NCBI RefSeq assembly: GCF_025398735.1
Contig: NZ_CP104694.1
Coordinates: 1,196,001-1,260,000, forward strand
Direction of reading: 5' to 3'
Length of the DNA stretch: 64,000 bases
Origin: Tahibacter amnicola
GTDB lineage: Bacteria > Pseudomonadota > Gammaproteobacteria > Xanthomonadales > Rhodanobacteraceae
The position numbers and the translations under genes are program-made. The notes beneath the pieces are model-generated. The model did no database searches, was not told the origin of the DNA, and was given only the letters and a program-made list of their open reading frames with translations. The first letter of the stretch is position 1. Every line of letters begins with the position of its first letter. Below, in pieces: positions 46,888 through 57,689 of this stretch.

Positions 46888-47945
46888 GCGCACGCCTGCG
46901 GCAGTTCGATGCTGGCGACCACCCAGCCGTCGCGCTCCAGCAGGCTGCACGCGGCATCGGTTCCGAACAGCAGGTTCAGCCGTTTGGCGGTATTGGCGAG
47001 GCCCAGCCGGGTGGACTCGCTCGACTCGCTCAACCGGCCTTGATTAGCGACACTGAGCAGCACCCGGTCGCCGTGGCGCTGCGCACTGACCCTGAGTTCG
47101 CACGCGCCGGTGCTGCGCTCGACGCCGTGCTTGACCGCGTTTTCCACCAGGGTCTGCAAGGCCATTGGGGGCAGTTTGACCTCCTCCAGGCCAGGCTCGA
47201 TCTGCAGTCGCAACTGCAGGCGATCGTCGAAGCGCAAGTGCTCGATGCTGAGGTAGGCATCGATCGCGGCCAGTTCCTCGGCCAGGCGCGCCGTCGGCGA
47301 GGCGCCGGCCTGCAGGCTGTGCCGCATCATGCTGGCCAGGCGCGTCACCGCCTGCGCAGCGGCATCACGATCCTGGTAGATCAACGAGCGGATGCTGTTG
47401 AGACTGTTGAAGAAGAAATGCGGGTTGACCTGGGACTGCAAGGCGCGCAGCTCCGTGTCCTTGGCATTGACTTCGAGTTTGAGCAGATCGAGTTCCATGC
47501 GCAGGGCGCGGCGCCGCGACAGCGCGGCGGAATAGCACACCGTCCACATCGCGAAGACGGCAAACCAGCCAAGCAGGATGAAGGCGATGAGCACCGGTAC
47601 TTCCGCCGGCTCTGCCAGCAATGCGCCGTTGCGGATAATCAGGTCGACCAGCACCAGGGCCGCGGTGGCCAGTGCAGCCAACGCGAGCAGACCGATAAAG
47701 ATCGGCCTGAATGGCACTGCCGCATTGCCATGCAACCAGCCGCGGCGGCGCAGATAGCCGCGCCACTGATGTGAAAGGGCGAGGCCGGCGCCCATGCACA
47801 GCGTCTTGGCCAACGCGAAGCGCCAGACGCTTTCCCAGGGGCCGAACGACGTCGAAAGCACGCTGAGCGCCGTCAGTGCGCACCAGCCGCCGAGTTGGCA
47901 GGCCCAATAGTCGTGGTCCGATCGTGTACTACGCGCTTGAGCCAT
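46884..47945 (-). CDS. LytS-type sensor histidine kinase
   Basis: A 353-residue membrane kinase. About four transmembrane helices lie within residues 14-140, then a short coiled-coil (LELDLLKLEVNAKDTELRALQ), the phospho-acceptor His176 in NPHFFFNSLNSI, and an ATP-binding domain with PPMALQTLVENAVKHGVE and the G-box LGLANTAKRLNLLFG. This is the His_kinase (LytS/AlgZ) family. There is no periplasmic sensor domain, so it may sense membrane state. AAGAAGG precedes the ATG at 47945; the longer frame adds a non-conserved Arg-rich stretch. Confidence 0.9.
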   Translation of the reverse strand: MAQARSTRSDHDYWACQLGGWCALTALSVLSTSFGPWESVWRFALAKTLCMGAGLALSHQWRGYLRRRGWLHGNAAVPFRPIFIGLLALAALATAALVLVDLIIRNGALLAEPAEVPVLIAFILLGWFAVFAMWTVCYSAALSRRRALRMELDLLKLEVNAKDTELRALQSQVNPHFFFNSLNSIRSLIYQDRDAAAQAVTRLASMMRHSLQAGASPTARLAEELAAIDAYLSIEHLRFDDRLQLRLQIEPGLEEVKLPPMALQTLVENAVKHGVERSTGACELRVSAQRHGDRVLLSVANQGRLSESSESTRLGLANTAKRLNLLFGTDAACSLLERDGWVVASIELPQACA

Positions 47946-48082
47946 CGCCTTCTTCGTGGGAATGTCCGATCCGGTTCCGGCGAGTGTGCTGAGATTGTCG
48001 TTGTCCCGGCAAGGGCCGGTCGTTGGATGCGATGTGCTTTGGCGGGCATTGACCCGGCCATCCGTGGCGGAGAACCAGCACC

Positions 48083-48117
48083 GCAAAAAAAGCGCGGCCG
48101 GTTGCCGGCCGCGCTTT
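48083..48117 (-). terminator. Rho-independent terminator of ppa
   Basis: A perfect 13-base-pair stem, AAAGCGCGGCCGG to CCGGCCGCGCTTT, with a three-base loop. It is followed on the minus strand by a run of T and lies about 31 bases past the ppa stop. Confidence 0.9.
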
Positions 48118-48147
48118 GCAATCACCGCGTGATCCGCGAGCAGGGGA

Positions 48148-48696
48148 TCAGAAGTTCGGCTTTTCCGGGGCGTCCTTGTACGCCGCGACGCCCGCGAGGA
48201 TTTCCTGCTTGGCGTCCTGGGCATTGCCCCAGCCCTGCACCTTGACCCACTTGCCCTTCTCCAGATCCTTGTAGTGCTCGAAAAAGTGGCCGATGCGATC
48301 GCGCCAGTGCTGCGGCACGTCGTCGATGTCGTTGATATGGGCGTAACCGCCGAACACCTTGGTCACCGGCACGGCGATCAGCTTGGTGTCTTCGCCGGCT
48401 TCGTCCTGCATGCGCAGCATGCCCACCGGACGGCAGCGGATGACCGAGCCCGGGATCAGCGGCAGCGGCATCACGACCAGCACATCGACCGGATCGCCGT
48501 CGCCGCACAGCGTGTGCGGCACGTAGCCGTAGTTGCAGGGATAACGCATCGGGGTGGAGAGCACGCGGTCGACGAAGATCGCGCCGGTGGTCTTGTCCAC
48601 TTCGTACTTCACCGGCTCCGCGTCCTTCGGAATCTCGATGATGACGTTGATTTCGTTCGGCACGTCCTTGCCGGTCGGTACGAGGTCGAGGCCCAT
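48148..48696 (-). CDS. ppa: Inorganic pyrophosphatase, family I
   Basis: A 182-residue soluble pyrophosphatase hydrolysing PPi to phosphate. It has the family I metal motif [11 protein letters not shown], plus [11 protein letters not shown] and the substrate-site text [18 protein letters not shown] [16 protein letters not shown]. Length is normal for bacterial hexameric enzymes. AGGAG precedes the ATG at 48696, and a strong terminator follows. It lies 250 bases downstream of the membrane pyrophosphatase gene on the same strand. Confidence 0.97.
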   Translation of the reverse strand: MGLDLVPTGKDVPNEINVIIEIPKDAEPVKYEVDKTTGAIFVDRVLSTPMRYPCNYGYVPHTLCGDGDPVDVLVVMPLPLIPGSVIRCRPVGMLRMQDEAGEDTKLIAVPVTKVFGGYAHINDIDDVPQHWRDRIGHFFEHYKDLEKGKWVKVQGWGNAQDAKQEILAGVAAYKDAPEKPNF

Positions 48697-48872
48697 GACT
48701 GCTCCTGGAACTGGCCCCGAGGCGGGGCGAAGGGCGCGAAGGATACGGCAAACGCTGCTGCGTCGCAGCATGCGGCGCCGGCGGTCCGGGCGTCCCCGGG
48801 CAGGGCAGGAGTGGCCGATATGGCGGGCGGTGCGCCCGGCAGCCAGGGGCGAGGGCAGGGCGCACGGCCGGG

Positions 48873-48893
48873 GATGTAACGATTCGCTACATC
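48873..48893. promoter_or_regulatory. 21-base near-palindrome between hppA and ppa
   Basis: GATGTAACGATTCGCTACATC is palindromic apart from one mismatched pair and the centre. It lies 177 bases upstream of the ppa start and 55 bases beyond the hppA stop. It is a candidate operator for ppa; no protein can be named. Confidence 0.4.
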
Positions 48894-48915
48894 ACCAGGC
48901 CCGGAAACGGGGGAT

Positions 48916-48938
48916 GCCGGGGCCGCGTGGGCCCCGGC
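48916..48938 (-). terminator. GC-rich hairpin after hppA
   Basis: GCCGGGGCC and GGCCCCGGC form a 9-base-pair stem with a five-base loop, ten bases past the hppA stop. There is no U-tract follow-up. Confidence 0.45.
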
Positions 48939-48947
48939 GGGTCTGTG

Positions 48948-50981
<2,034 letters not shown>

Positions 50982-51356
50982 CGAACTCTCCCGTCGTTCA
51001 CGCACGCATCAAAAGGCAACCCGAGGTGCCGGCAGCGTAAGGACGTGTTCGGTGCTTCTTCCAGACGCGAACACGCCGGTGTTCGCGAGCCCGTGGTCCG
51101 GGCTTGCGAACCTGACGACACTCTCAAGCGGAAGTACAGCAGACCAACGGGCCGAGTATAGCCAGCGTTTTGCGTTTGTGGCTTCTTGCAACGCAAAAGG
51201 TGTCGCCTGCGCTACGCGGAAGGGCGATCGGCACCCCAGTGCAGGGGCGCAGGGTGGGATTTGCTACGGCTTTGGCGGCGCCGCGGCGCCGCGGGAACGA
51301 CCGGCGTCGGTGCCGGTCGTCCGCGTGTCACGCAAAAATGGCGAAACCGGTAGCGA
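50982..51356. other. Intergenic region upstream of hppA
   Basis: There is no gene in these 375 bases. Visible structure: TTTTGCGTT/AACGCAAAA arms (51168-51198, 13-base loop), a TATACT hexamer on the minus strand at about 51155-51160 that could be the hppA -10 element, and ACGACCGGC/GCCGGTCGT arms (51297-51320) about 40 bases past the phosphofructokinase stop that may end that transcript. Confidence 0.5.
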
Positions 51357-52619
51357 TCACTTGTCGGCGATGCGGTATTCCGGCAGCTTTTTCGCTACCA
51401 GCACCTTCTTCAGCCGCGCGTACTTGGGCAGGCCGTCCTTCCCGTAGGGCGGGTAGGCTTCGCCGCGGATCAACGGTTCCAGGTAGCGGCGGGCCGCCTC
51501 GGTGATGCCGTAGCCGTCGCGGCTGATGTAGTTCTTCGGCAGCTTTTTCTCGTGATTGGCCACCTTGGCCAGCGGTGCAGCCTCGATTTTCCAGCGGTAC
51601 GGCGCATCGGACACGCGCTTGATCACCGGCATGACCGCATTCTTGCCGGCCAGCGCCAGTTCCACCGCGGCCTTGCCGACCGCGCTGGCCTGTTCGAAAT
51701 CGGTCTGCGAAGCGATGTGGCGGGCGGAGCGCTGGAGATAGTCCGGAAGCGCCCAATGGTATTTGTATCCAAGCTTGCTCTTTACCAGTTGCGCCAGTAC
51801 CGGCGCGAGTCCGCCCAGCTGGCTGTGGCCGAAGGCGTCGCGCGTGCCCGCTTCGGCCAGGAACTGGCCTTCGGCATTGCGCAGCCCTTCGGAGGCGACC
51901 ACGGTGCAGTACCCCACGCGCTCGACCGTCGCCTTGACCTTCGCAAGGAACGCTTCTTCGTCGAAGGCGATCTCCGGGAACAGGATGATGTGCGGCGGCT
52001 CGTCGGCGTTCTTGCCGGCAAGGCCGGCGGCCGCGGCGATCCAGCCGGCATGACGGCCCATCACTTCCATGATGAAGACCTTGGTCGAGGACTCGGCCAT
52101 CGACTCGACGTCGTAGCCGGCTTCCAGGATCGACAGCGCGGTGTATTTGGCCACGGAGCCGAAGCCGGGGCAGCAGTCCGTGACCGCCAGGTCGTTGTCG
52201 ACGGTCTTGGGCACGCCCACGCAGGTGACCGGATAGCCCAGTGCCTTGCCGATCTGCGAGACCTTGTGCGCCGTGTCGGCGGAATCATTGCCGCCGTTGT
52301 AGAGGAAATAGCGGATGTCGTGCGCGCGCAGCACGTCGATCAGGCGTTCGTACTGGGCACGGTTGTCTTCCAGGGACTTGAGCTTGAACCGGCAGGAACC
52401 GAATGCGCCGCCCGGGGTGTGGCGCAGGGCGGCGATCGCCGCAGCGCTTTCCTTGCGGGTGTCGATCAGTTCTTCGCGCAGCACGCCGATGATGCCGTTG
52501 CGTCCGGCCAGGACGGGAACGCCATTGGCGCGCGCCGTCTCTATCACGGCGGCGGCGGTGGCGTTGATGACAGCGGTAACGCCGCCGGACTGGGCATACA
52601 AGAGCTTGCCTTGGCTCAT
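51357..52619 (-). CDS. Pyrophosphate-dependent 6-phosphofructokinase
   Basis: A 420-residue PFKA-superfamily enzyme phosphorylating fructose 6-phosphate. The donor-specificity residues point to PPi rather than ATP: NGGNDS with Asp112 where ATP enzymes have Gly, and VPKTVDNDL (137-144) with Lys where ATP enzymes have Gly. Conserved GRHAGWIAA and the substrate-site Glu in FPEIAFDEE are also present. AAGGAG precedes the ATG at 52619. Reversible PPi use would link glycolysis and gluconeogenesis to the PPi pool handled by hppA and ppa just downstream. It is divergent from adk. Confidence 0.93.
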   Translation of the reverse strand: MSQGKLLYAQSGGVTAVINATAAAVIETARANGVPVLAGRNGIIGVLREELIDTRKESAAAIAALRHTPGGAFGSCRFKLKSLEDNRAQYERLIDVLRAHDIRYFLYNGGNDSADTAHKVSQIGKALGYPVTCVGVPKTVDNDLAVTDCCPGFGSVAKYTALSILEAGYDVESMAESSTKVFIMEVMGRHAGWIAAAAGLAGKNADEPPHIILFPEIAFDEEAFLAKVKATVERVGYCTVVASEGLRNAEGQFLAEAGTRDAFGHSQLGGLAPVLAQLVKSKLGYKYHWALPDYLQRSARHIASQTDFEQASAVGKAAVELALAGKNAVMPVIKRVSDAPYRWKIEAAPLAKVANHEKKLPKNYISRDGYGITEAARRYLEPLIRGEAYPPYGKDGLPKYARLKKVLVAKKLPEYRIADK

Positions 52620-52750
52620 GGGGAACTCCTTCGGACAGCCGGTCGGGCCGGCTTTTATGCAGTGGGGGAATGCTCGGACGAACAGCGACGGCACCGCCGC
52701 GCAGCCGGCAACACGAAGGCCTTCGTGGGGGCCGTGTGCGTTGCAATTGT

Positions 52751-52779
52751 TTGACTAACCGGGTTGCTGCCGCTAGCGT
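52751..52779 (+). promoter_or_regulatory. Candidate sigma70 promoter for adk
   Basis: TTGACT (52751-52756) is a good -35 hexamer, with TAGCGT (52774-52779) 17 bases further as a weak -10. It lies 63 bases upstream of adk. Confidence 0.4.
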
Positions 52780-52842
52780 TCGCGGGAGAGTCTAACCTAG
52801 GCCCCGGCATGCCGAGGGCCCTTCCCCAGGAACCATTTACCC

Positions 52843-53415
52843 ATGCGTATCGTGCTACTCGGGGCGCCCGGCTCAGGCAAGGGCACCCAGGCGAGCCAGT
52901 TGAAGGCCGAACTGAACATTCCGCACATTTCCACCGGCGACCTGCTGCGCGCGGCGGTCAAGGCCGGCACGCCGCTGGGCCTGAAAGCCAAATCCGTGAT
53001 GGACGCCGGCCAGCTGGTGTCTGACGAGATCGTCCTGGGCATGCTCGAGGAGCGCCTGGAACAGCCCGACGCACGCGCAGGCTTCATCCTCGACGGCTAT
53101 CCGCGCAACCTGGCCCAGTGCGAGGCGCTGGACGCCCTGCTCGCGCGCCTGCGCCAGCCGGTGGATATCGCCCTGCAACTGGTGGTTCCGAACGAGCTGA
53201 TCGTCGATCGCCTGGCGGGCCGGGCTGCGGCAGAAGGTCGCAAGGACGACACCCCCGAGACCGTGCGCGAGCGCCTGCGCGTGTATGCCGAACAGACCGC
53301 CCCGGTGGCGGGCTATTACGAAAAACGCGGCAAGCTCACCGTGCTGGACGGCGTGGGCGAACTGCGTGAGGTCTACCAGCGCATTCTTTCGGCGTTGCCG
53401 CGCGTCGCGGCCTGA
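52843..53415 (+). CDS. adk: Adenylate kinase
   Basis: A 190-residue cytoplasmic kinase interconverting ATP, ADP and AMP. It has the P-loop GAPGSGKGT at 7-15, AMP-site text ISTGDLLRAAV and the signature FILDGYPRN. The LID is the short type (RLAGRAAAEGRKDDTPETVRER) without zinc cysteines, as in many gammaproteobacteria of this order. Length is slightly below the 214 of E. coli for that reason. It is preceded by a plausible promoter in the divergent gap with the phosphofructokinase gene. Confidence 0.96.
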   Translation: MRIVLLGAPGSGKGTQASQLKAELNIPHISTGDLLRAAVKAGTPLGLKAKSVMDAGQLVSDEIVLGMLEERLEQPDARAGFILDGYPRNLAQCEALDALLARLRQPVDIALQLVVPNELIVDRLAGRAAAEGRKDDTPETVRERLRVYAEQTAPVAGYYEKRGKLTVLDGVGELREVYQRILSALPRVAA

Positions 53416-53496
53416 GCCGCACGACATTCCGGATTCGCGCGGAGGCCGGCGTGCCTCCGCGCTGCGCATGTCCCGAGGTTTCCGCAGCGCCCGTTT

Positions 53497-53754
53497 CTAG
53501 CCCTGCGGCTCCTCGCGCTTGCGGATCAGGAGTCGAAGCACGCCCTCGTCCGCCGATTCGTCCAGCAGCACATGGCCGACCCGCGTGCAGTGCACCTGCA
53601 CATCGATCAGGGCGTGCGGGTCGTCCGCGACGAGGCAGATCACCTGGGACGGCAGGGCATCGCGCAACGCCGCGCGCAGGCGGCGCAACGGCTGGGGGCA
53701 GACCAGGCCGCGCGCATCCACCAGAATGTCGTAGTCTTGCGCGCGCGTTGGCAT
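53497..53754 (-). CDS. TusA-like sulfurtransferase
   Basis: An 85-residue SirA/TusA fold protein. The family motif is RGLVCPQPL with the persulfide-carrying Cys19 followed by Pro20, then helix and strands typical of the fold. TusA relays sulfur for 2-thiouridine tRNA modification; paralogs serve other sulfur or redox roles. I start at 53754, where the conserved part begins; the longer frame overlaps the divergent gene's start. TusA itself or a paralog cannot be decided. Confidence 0.85.
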   Translation of the reverse strand: MPTRAQDYDILVDARGLVCPQPLRRLRAALRDALPSQVICLVADDPHALIDVQVHCTRVGHVLLDESADEGVLRLLIRKREEPQG

Positions 53755-53773
53755 GGCCAGTACGGAACGATGG

Positions 53774-54304
53774 ATGCGTGAACTGTTTTTGATCGTACGC
53801 GATATCCTGCGCTTCAAGCGGGGTCCGCAGGATCTCCCCTACGCGCCAAACCTGGTGGCGATCGTGGTGATCGTGGCATCGGCCCTGGGCGTGCTGGAGG
53901 GGCAGGTTCCACGCAAGGCGGAAGTTTCCGTCTACGCCATCGTGTTCGGCGATCTCTATTGGCTGCTGGTCACCTACCTGCTGCTCCAGGTGCGCCAGGT
54001 GCCCGAGCGATTTGTCCAGACCACGCTCGCCTTCTTCATCACCGACGCGCTGTTCGTCCTGGCGCGTATCCCGGCGGACCTGATCCTTGCCGGCGTCGCG
54101 CCGAACGCAACGGAACTGGCGCCCGGCCAGGCCTGGGCTGCCCTGCTGATGCTGGGTCTCGTGATCTGGCAGCTGTGCGTCAAGGCGCATGTCTTCCGCC
54201 ATGCCCTGAACATTCCCCTGGCCGGCGGATTCCTGGTGGCGCTCTCGTGCGTGGCCGCCCAGATCATCCTGATCACGGCGCTCTTTGCTAACCCCAAGGT
54301 CTGA
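53774..54304 (+). CDS. Small polytopic membrane protein, YIP1-like
   Basis: A 176-residue protein with four or five hydrophobic segments (for example PNLVAIVVIVASALGVLEG and LLVTYLLLQVRQV) and few charged residues between them. I do not recognise a specific family with certainty; it faintly recalls Yip1-type proteins. It ends three bases before mpl and may be co-transcribed with it. The start at 53774 gives a short polar N-terminus before the first helix. No catalytic motif is seen. Confidence 0.7.
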   Translation: MRELFLIVRDILRFKRGPQDLPYAPNLVAIVVIVASALGVLEGQVPRKAEVSVYAIVFGDLYWLLVTYLLLQVRQVPERFVQTTLAFFITDALFVLARIPADLILAGVAPNATELAPGQAWAALLMLGLVIWQLCVKAHVFRHALNIPLAGGFLVALSCVAAQIILITALFANPKV

Positions 54305-54307
54305 TCG

Positions 54308-55666
54308 ATGCATCTGCATATTCTGGGAATCTGCGGCACCTTCATGGGCGGCGTGGCCGCGCTGGCGCGCGAACTGGGCCACCGGGTCGATGGATCGGAC
54401 GCGAATGTGTATCCGCCCATGAGCACGCAGCTGGAGGCGCTGGGCATCGGGCTGATGACGGGCTACCACGCGGCGCACCTGGAACCGGCGCCGGACCTCG
54501 TCGTCGTGGGCAATGCCCTGTCCCGCGGCAATCCGGCGATCGAGCACGTGCTGTCGCGGCGCCTGGCCTATGTCTCCGGCCCGCAGTGGCTGGGCGAGAC
54601 GCTGCTGCGGCAGCGCCGTGTCTTCGCCGTGGCGGGTACGCACGGCAAGACCACCACGACCGCCATGCTGGCCTGGATCCTGGAATCCTGCGGTGCCTCG
54701 CCGGGTTTCCTCGTGGGAGGCGTTCCCGGCAATTTCGGGGTGTCGGCGCGCCTGGGCCGGGGCGAGGCATTCGTGATCGAGGCCGATGAATACGACACGG
54801 CGTTCTACGACAAGCGCTCGAAATTCGTGCACTACCGCCCGTCTGTGGCCATTCTCAACAATCTGGAATTTGATCACGCGGACATTTTTCCCGATGTGGC
54901 CGCGATCCAGCGCCAGTTTCATCATCTGGTGCGCACGGTGCCCGGCAACGGACGCCTGATCGTCAACGCCGAGGACCGGCGTCTGGCAGAGGTTCTCGCC
55001 CAGGGGTGCTGGACGCCCGTTACCCGGTTCGGCATGGACAGTGGCGACTGGCAGGCGCGCCTGCATGCAGCCGACGGCTCCGTGTTCACCGTCGTTGTCG
55101 AGGGCACAGAGCGCGGAACGGTTCGCTGGGACTTGATCGGTCGCCACAACGTGATGAACGCCCTCGCTGCGCTGGCAGCCGCAGACCAGGCCGGCGTCGA
55201 CACGAGCGAGGCGATTGCCGCCCTTGCGCAGTTCCAGAGCGCGCGGCGGCGTCTGGAAACCGTCGGCGAGCACGGCGGCGTGCGGGTGTATGACGACTTC
55301 GCCCACCATCCGACTGCCATTGCCACGACGCTGGCGGGCCTGCGCGCACGCGTGGGCGATGCCCGAATCCTGGTGGGCATGGAGCCGCGGTCCAATTCGA
55401 TGCGCCTGGGTGCCCACGCGGACGAGCTTGCTCCGTCGTTGGCCGATGCGGACGCGGTCGTGTTTCTGCAGCGCGCGGAACTGCCCTGGGACGCCGCCAG
55501 GGTCACCGGTGCGCTGAGCGGCCGCGGCCGCGCCGTGCCGACGGTCGACGCGCTGCTCGACGCCCTGCGCGACCAGGCGCGGGGCGGTGACCACGTCGTG
55601 TTCATGTCCAATGGCGGGTTCGAGGACGCGCCGCGCCGGTTCGTGCGGCTGCTCGCCGGCGGCTGA
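54308..55666 (+). CDS. mpl: UDP-N-acetylmuramate:L-Ala-gamma-D-Glu-meso-Dap ligase
   Basis: A 452-residue Mur-ligase homologue that recycles the murein tripeptide onto UDP-MurNAc. The N-terminus MHLHILGICGTFMGG is characteristic of Mpl, as is PQWLGETLL. The ATP-site P-loop is AGTHGKTTTT near residues 109-118, and YDDFAHHPTAIATTL is the third-domain signature. Length and starts match E. coli Mpl (457). This is a cytoplasmic cell-wall recycling enzyme, and MurC is excluded by the Mpl-specific N-terminus. Confidence 0.95.
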   Translation: MHLHILGICGTFMGGVAALARELGHRVDGSDANVYPPMSTQLEALGIGLMTGYHAAHLEPAPDLVVVGNALSRGNPAIEHVLSRRLAYVSGPQWLGETLLRQRRVFAVAGTHGKTTTTAMLAWILESCGASPGFLVGGVPGNFGVSARLGRGEAFVIEADEYDTAFYDKRSKFVHYRPSVAILNNLEFDHADIFPDVAAIQRQFHHLVRTVPGNGRLIVNAEDRRLAEVLAQGCWTPVTRFGMDSGDWQARLHAADGSVFTVVVEGTERGTVRWDLIGRHNVMNALAALAAADQAGVDTSEAIAALAQFQSARRRLETVGEHGGVRVYDDFAHHPTAIATTLAGLRARVGDARILVGMEPRSNSMRLGAHADELAPSLADADAVVFLQRAELPWDAARVTGALSGRGRAVPTVDALLDALRDQARGGDHVVFMSNGGFEDAPRRFVRLLAGG

Positions 55667-55708
55667 CGGCCCCCAGCCGCGACCGCGGTGTCGCGCTAGA
55701 CTGCTCGC

Positions 55709-56299
55709 GTGAACCTCGACGACATTCCACTGTTTCCGTTGAGCACGGTGCTGTTTCCCGGCAGCTACATCACGCTGCGGATCTTCGAGCCGCGCTATGT
55801 CGACCTGGTGCGCCATTGCACGCGCACCGGCAGCGGGTTCGGGATCAGCCTGATCCTCGAAGGCCGCGAGGCCGGCGAGCCGGCCCTGCCGGCTGCCGTG
55901 GGCACCCTGGGGATGATCGAGGATTTCTTCACGCTGTCTGACGGACTCCTGGGCATCCGGGTCCGCGGCAGCAGGCGCTTCAAGGCGAAATCGACCCGGA
56001 TCCGCGATAACGGCCTGATTCATGCGCAGGTGCGCTGGTGGGCCGAGGAGGCGCGTATTCCCGTGCCGCCTGAGTACAGCCTGCTGTGCATCGTGCTCGA
56101 ACGCCTGCTCGAGCAGGTCGGTGGCGATCACGCCAAGGCCGAGCGCAGCGCCTTCGACGATGCCAGCTGGGTGAGCTTCCGCCTGGCGCAGCTGTTGCCG
56201 GTGGAGGACACGGAGCGCCAACGCTGGCTGGAGCTCACCGATCCGATCGCCCGTCTGGACGAACTCCTGCACTGCATCCCGCGGTTCCAGAGCGCCTGA
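55709..56299 (+). CDS. Lon-protease substrate-binding (LON_substr_bdg) domain protein
   Basis: A 196-residue stand-alone LON N-terminal domain: the start DDIPLFPLSTVLFPGSYITLRIFEPRY is the family hallmark, followed by helical ends. There is no ATPase or protease domain, so it is not Lon. Stand-alone members are widespread and their role is not established. GTG start at 55709. It follows mpl by 42 bases on the same strand. Confidence 0.88.
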   Translation: MNLDDIPLFPLSTVLFPGSYITLRIFEPRYVDLVRHCTRTGSGFGISLILEGREAGEPALPAAVGTLGMIEDFFTLSDGLLGIRVRGSRRFKAKSTRIRDNGLIHAQVRWWAEEARIPVPPEYSLLCIVLERLLEQVGGDHAKAERSAFDDASWVSFRLAQLLPVEDTERQRWLELTDPIARLDELLHCIPRFQSA

Positions 56300-56372
56300 C
56301 TCCCGCCGCTTGCCGCCGCGGCGCGCCTGCACCATGCTCGGTGGTCCCTGAGCGCGCGAAATGGAACCACGC

Positions 56373-57194
56373 ATGAGTCATCTCACCGGCCGTACCCTGT
56401 TCATCACCGGCGCATCGCGCGGTATTGGCCTGGCGATCGCCCGGCGCGCCGCCCGCGACGGCGCCAACATCGTGATCGCGGCCAAGTCCGACGTGCCCAA
56501 TCCCAAATTGCCGGGAACGATCCACTCCGCCGCGGCGGAGATCGAGGCGGCGGGCGGCAAGGCCCTGGCGCTGAAGGTGGACGTGCGCGAGGAAGACCAG
56601 GTGCAGGCCGCGGTGGCCCAGGCGGTGGCGACGTTCGGCGGCATCGACATCCTGGTCAACAATGCCAGCGCGATCTGGCTGGCCGGTGTCACCGGCACGC
56701 CGATGAAGCGCTACGACCTGATGCACCAGGTGAACGTGCGTGGCAGCTACTTGTGCACGCAGGCCTGCTTGCCGCACCTCAAGCGCGCGCTCAATCCACA
56801 CGTGCTGATGCTCGCGCCGCCCATCAACCTGTCACAGAAGTGGTTCCAGCATCACACGGCGTACACGATGTCCAAGTACGGTATGGCGATGGCGGCCTAC
56901 GGCCTGGCGGCGGAACTGGCCAAGGACGGCGTCAGCGTCAACGCGCTGTGGCCGCGCACGGTGATCGACACGGCCGCCCTGGCCATGCTCGGCGGCATGG
57001 CGCGTCCGGAGAACTGCCGCAAGCCCGAGATCATGGCGGACGCTGCGCATTGGATCTTCACCCAGCCCCCGCGCAGCCTCAGTGGACAGTTCCTGCTCGA
57101 TGAGGATGTCCTGCGCAAGGCGGGCGTGACGGATTTCGACGGTTACGCCGTCCAGCCGGGCGCGCCGCTCTTGCCCGACCTGTTCCTGGATTGA
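56373..57194 (+). CDS. SDR family oxidoreductase, HSDL2-like
   Basis: A 273-residue short-chain dehydrogenase with the cofactor motif [12 protein letters not shown], and Tyr-Lys in [10 protein letters not shown]. The preceding Ser of the classic triad is replaced in the stretch [11 protein letters not shown], as in hydroxysteroid dehydrogenase-like 2 proteins. The conserved [11 protein letters not shown] region near the C-terminus supports that subgroup. The ATG at 56361 is an alternative start four codons upstream. The substrate is unknown; a fatty-acyl or short-chain ketone is plausible. Next is a glyoxalase gene 29 bases away. Confidence 0.88.
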   Translation: MSHLTGRTLFITGASRGIGLAIARRAARDGANIVIAAKSDVPNPKLPGTIHSAAAEIEAAGGKALALKVDVREEDQVQAAVAQAVATFGGIDILVNNASAIWLAGVTGTPMKRYDLMHQVNVRGSYLCTQACLPHLKRALNPHVLMLAPPINLSQKWFQHHTAYTMSKYGMAMAAYGLAAELAKDGVSVNALWPRTVIDTAALAMLGGMARPENCRKPEIMADAAHWIFTQPPRSLSGQFLLDEDVLRKAGVTDFDGYAVQPGAPLLPDLFLD

Positions 57195-57223
57195 TCCCCC
57201 GTCGCGGCGGAAAAGGAGATTTC

Positions 57224-57643
57224 ATGCGCTACCTGCACACGATGGTTCGCGTGCGCGACCTGGATGCCTCGCTGCGGTTCTTCTGCGATGCGCTGGGACT
57301 CCACGAGACGCGTCGCAAGGAATACCCGCAGGGCCGTTTCACGCTGGTGTTCCTGGCGGCGTCGGAAAGTCCCGAGGCGGAAGTGGAGCTGACCTACAAC
57401 TGGGATCCGGAAGACTACGGCACCGCGCGCAATTTCGGTCATCTCGCCTTCGCGGTGGATGACATCTACGCCGCCTGCGAGCGGTTGCAGGCGCAGGGCG
57501 TCACGATCAATCGTCCGCCGCGGGATGGTCGCATGGCCTTCGTGCGATCGCCTGACCTGATTTCGATCGAGCTGCTGCAGAAGGGGGATGCATTGCCGCC
57601 ACGCGAGCCCTGGACGTCGATGCCCAATACGGGCACCTGGTAG
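57224..57643 (+). CDS. Glyoxalase I-like VOC protein (lactoylglutathione lyase)
   Basis: A 139-residue vicinal-oxygen-chelate protein with two beta-alpha-beta-beta-beta modules: [18 protein letters not shown], then [18 protein letters not shown]. Candidate metal ligands His5, Glu67 (EVELTYNW), His82 and Glu126 are in the usual glyoxalase I positions. It would detoxify methylglyoxal with glutathione. AAAAGGAG precedes the ATG at 57224. The family is secure; the lyase assignment is likely but not proven. Confidence 0.88.
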   Translation: MRYLHTMVRVRDLDASLRFFCDALGLHETRRKEYPQGRFTLVFLAASESPEAEVELTYNWDPEDYGTARNFGHLAFAVDDIYAACERLQAQGVTINRPPRDGRMAFVRSPDLISIELLQKGDALPPREPWTSMPNTGTW

Positions 57644-57662
57644 TCGCGCTGCCGGGAGCGTA

Positions 57663-57686
57663 GCGCGGCCGCGGTGGCGGCCGCGC
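57663..57686. terminator. Hairpin between convergent glyoxalase and metB-like genes
   Basis: GCGCGGCCGC and GCGGCCGCGC form a perfect 10-base-pair stem with a GGTG loop, centred between convergent stop codons. There is no U-tract. Confidence 0.5.
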
Positions 57687-57689
57687 CGG

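Noticed and set aside
53497..53754. Assignment as TusA proper with tRNA-thiolation function
   Set aside because: Several paralogs of the fold share the Cys-Pro motif, so only the family is called.
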